Shown: in pieces, positions 31,886 through 34,007 of the stretch
Layout of the letters: each line of letters starts with the position of its first letter
Numbering within the stretch: the first letter of the stretch is position 1
NCBI GenBank assembly: GCA_963204965.1
Contig: CAUJKA010000272.1
Coordinates: forward strand, 1-34,007
DNA: 34,007 nucleotides
Source: Planctomycetota bacterium
Lineage (GTDB): Bacteria; Planctomycetota; Planctomycetia; Pirellulales; Pirellulaceae
Direction of reading: 5' to 3'
Translations under genes and position numbers: made by a program
The notes under the pieces: model-generated
The model's input: the letters and a program-made list of their open reading frames with translations, nothing else
Databases searched by the model: none
What the model was told of the DNA's origin: nothing

Positions 31886-34007
31886 ATGTTAAACGCGATC
31901 ATTGAATTCTCTTTGCGCTATCGCATGCTGGTCATCTGCAGCGCGATTGCCGTAACGATTCTGGGTACCTACTTAGCCAACAAGTTACCCATTGATGTTT
32001 TGCCCAGCCTTTCACGGCCTCGTGTCGTCATTGTCTCCGAATGTGAAGGGTTAGCCCCCGAAGAAGTTGAACAGCGAGTTACCGCTCCTCTCGAGTCCAC
32101 TATTAACGGAGCCTCAGGAGTCATCGCGGTTTACAGTTCGTCGGATATCGGACTTTCGGTGATCAATATCGAGTTTGACTGGGGAACCGACGTCCATATT
32201 GCTCGGCAAATTGTCCAAGAGCGAATGAGTATTGTCGCAGACCAATTGCCACCCGAAGTGAAACCTCAGATGGGGCCAATTGCATCCCTCCTCGGGCAAA
32301 TCGCCTTGGTAGGAATGTGGAGTAGCGACGATAAAACTACGCCAATGGAATTGCGAACGCTAGCCGACTGGGTTGTCCGCCAACGTCTGCGTAAGATTCC
32401 TGGAGTCTCTCAAGTGATTGCCATGGGCGGCCAACGCAAGCAGTTCCATGTCCTGGTTGATTACAACCTGCTCCAGAAGTTCGACGTAAGCCTGGAACAG
32501 ATCGAACAAGCGTTACGAGACAGTAACGAAAACGTCACGGGCGGATTCATGGGCCGCGATGGCAAAGAGTTTCTAATTCGCGGACTGGGACGTTTTAGCA
32601 ATGCCGACGAAATTCGTAAAACCGTGGTTCGGGGCAATTCGCAGCGATCTTTGCTTCTTGAAAACGTAGCTACAGTCGAAGAGGTAGCGCAAGCCAAACG
32701 CGGTGATGCTTCGATCAATGGGCGCGCAGCAGTAGTCCTTACCATTCAAAAGCAACCCACCGCAGACACTCGACAAGTTACTGAGGCGATCGATGCTGCA
32801 TTGCAAGAACTGCAAGCATCGATGCCTAGCGATGTCGTGCTCAAGACGACTTACCAGCAACGCGAGTTCATCGATCACAGTATTCGCAACGTTGTCGAAG
32901 CTCTACGTGATGGAGTTGTTTTGGTTGCAGTGGTACTGTTTCTCTTCCTACTGAACTTCCGAACGACCTTTATTACGTTGACGGCGATTCCACTTTCCGT
33001 TTTGGTGACAGCCTTAGTATTCTGGTGGTTTGGTCAATCGATCAATGTAATGACCCTGGGTGGACTTGCTGTTGCCTTAGGTGAATTGGTCGATGATGCT
33101 ATTGTCGACGTAGAAAACATCTTTCGCAGGCTTCGTCAAAATCGCCAGCGTGAAAATCCGCTACCTGTATTGCAGGTGATCTACACGGCAAGCATCGAAG
33201 TCCGCAGTGCGATCATCGTCAGTACCATCATCGTTGTGATTATCTTCGCGCCGCTGTTTGCATTGACGGGAATTGAAGGACGTTTATTCACACCGCTGGG
33301 CGTAGCTTACATTGTTTCGATTTGTGCTTCGATGCTTGTCTCGCTGACCTTCACGCCCGCTCTAGCCTATTATCTGCTTCCCAATTCCAATGTGATCGCA
33401 CATCAACGCGACGGAATTGTACTGGGGACTCTCAAACAAGTAATGAAGCCAGTAATTCTGTTCAGCATGAAGCCCAAAGGTCTTCTTGTAGGCTTGACTT
33501 TACTAGGCGTAGGTTGCGTCTTTGGTGGCGTATTGGCCTATACGATGGGCCGCGATTTCTTGCCTCCCTTTGATGAAGGGGCGGCGCAAGTCAACCTCTT
33601 TGCACCACCTGGAACCTCGCTGGATGCAAGTCGTGAGATTAGCCGCATTGCCGATCGCAACTTGGAAAAGCTGGTCAAATCAGAACAAGATCCGAAAGCA
33701 CCACTGCTGTGGTTTACATGCCGAACCGGACGAGCCGAGCAAGACGAACACGTGATGGGCGTCAACATCAGCGAATACGTAATGACGCTGAATCCAGATA
33801 GTGGACTGAGCCGCGAGCAGTTGATCGAGCGATTACACGAAGCGGTTGAGCACGTACCTGGTGTTGAAACAGAAGTTGAGCAGCCTATCGCCCACCTCAT
33901 TAGCCACCTGCTTTCGGGTGTCACGGCTCAAATCGCAATTAAGCTCTATGGCGACGACCTTGAAACGCTTCGACAAAAGGCGCAAGAGATCAAGTCGGCT
34001 ATTGAAT
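31886..34007 (+). CDS. Heavy-metal-type RND efflux pump (CusA/CzcA-like), truncated by the window end
   Basis: An open frame from ATG 31886 runs to the last base, giving 707 codons of a protein normally about 1,030-1,100 residues long. The N-terminal helix region (IEFSLRYRMLVICSAIAVTILG) leads into the first periplasmic porter domain, with LPIDVLPSLSRPRV and GLAPEEVEQRVTAPLE. The TM4 motif LGELVDDAIVDVENIFRRL carries the acidic residues used for proton relay in HME-type RND pumps. A second porter domain begins after a further TM block (YTMGRDFLPPFDEGAAQVNL). It should form an inner-membrane trimer exporting cations with the upstream adaptor, from which it is separated by 10 bp. No defect is seen in the visible part; the C-terminal third lies outside the window. 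Confidence 0.93.
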   Translation, partial: MLNAIIEFSLRYRMLVICSAIAVTILGTYLANKLPIDVLPSLSRPRVVIVSECEGLAPEEVEQRVTAPLESTINGASGVIAVYSSSDIGLSVINIEFDWGTDVHIARQIVQERMSIVADQLPPEVKPQMGPIASLLGQIALVGMWSSDDKTTPMELRTLADWVVRQRLRKIPGVSQVIAMGGQRKQFHVLVDYNLLQKFDVSLEQIEQALRDSNENVTGGFMGRDGKEFLIRGLGRFSNADEIRKTVVRGNSQRSLLLENVATVEEVAQAKRGDASINGRAAVVLTIQKQPTADTRQVTEAIDAALQELQASMPSDVVLKTTYQQREFIDHSIRNVVEALRDGVVLVAVVLFLFLLNFRTTFITLTAIPLSVLVTALVFWWFGQSINVMTLGGLAVALGELVDDAIVDVENIFRRLRQNRQRENPLPVLQVIYTASIEVRSAIIVSTIIVVIIFAPLFALTGIEGRLFTPLGVAYIVSICASMLVSLTFTPALAYYLLPNSNVIAHQRDGIVLGTLKQVMKPVILFSMKPKGLLVGLTLLGVGCVFGGVLAYTMGRDFLPPFDEGAAQVNLFAPPGTSLDASREISRIADRNLEKLVKSEQDPKAPLLWFTCRTGRAEQDEHVMGVNISEYVMTLNPDSGLSREQLIERLHEAVEHVPGVETEVEQPIAHLISHLLSGVTAQIAIKLYGDDLETLRQKAQEIKSAIE

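Noticed and set aside
1..34007. CRISPR arrays, tRNA or rRNA genes, integrases or att sites
   Set aside because: No regularly spaced repeats, cloverleaf-like sequences or integrase frames were recognised on either strand; a covariance-model search was not possible here.

Overview
The window looks like chromosomal DNA of a planctomycete, most likely Pirellulales-like. The clues are two DUF1559 pilin-like proteins, an ECF sigma factor of the Planctomycetaceae type paired with a transmembrane Ser/Thr kinase, a secreted PQQ-type beta-propeller protein with the DWPTFRG opening, and base composition close to 50% G+C. This placement is inferred from gene content; no rRNA or other phylogenetic marker was seen.

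Left part (1-4280, all minus strand): housekeeping and accessory genes, namely pyrF (orotidine-5'-phosphate decarboxylase), a Gfo/Idh/MocA oxidoreductase, an exported beta-propeller protein, and purQ.

Central part (4405-18305, all minus strand, transcribed right to left): a compact five-gene secondary-lipid or polyketide operon. In order of transcription it encodes a thioester-reductase-like SDR, a 2983-residue iterative synthase (KS, inactive KS/CLF-like, AT, ACP, ACP, pseudo-KR, KR, DH), a Rieske oxygenase, a FabL-like enoyl reductase with a Y-x6-K signature, and a condensation-domain or WS/DGAT-like acyltransferase. The last three genes are translationally coupled. The synthase lacks its own enoyl-reductase domain, and the FabL-like protein is the obvious in-trans supplier. 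The reductase and acyltransferase could release or transfer the chain, and the Rieske enzyme could oxidise it. The product is unknown. This cluster is the most interesting item in the window.

Right of a divergent promoter region (plus strand): an ECF sigma factor overlaps a Ser/Thr kinase by one base. Next come two paralogous DUF1559 units, each with the same promoter and leader layout, a strong Shine-Dalgarno and the same terminator hairpin. The first copy is broken by a single in-frame TGA, and an exported lipoprotein and a six-TM membrane protein lie between the two. A GT-C-type membrane protein and a DUF5009/HGSNAT-like acyltransferase follow.

Far right: a decayed REP-associated tyrosine transposase (one 13-bp tandem duplication and one 1-nt deletion, both reconstructable) lies between inverted copies of a 22-bp REP palindrome. 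A heavy-metal-type RND efflux pair follows: a His-rich periplasmic adaptor, then a CusA/CzcA-like pump cut off by the window end. No tRNA, rRNA, CRISPR array or integrase was recognised.
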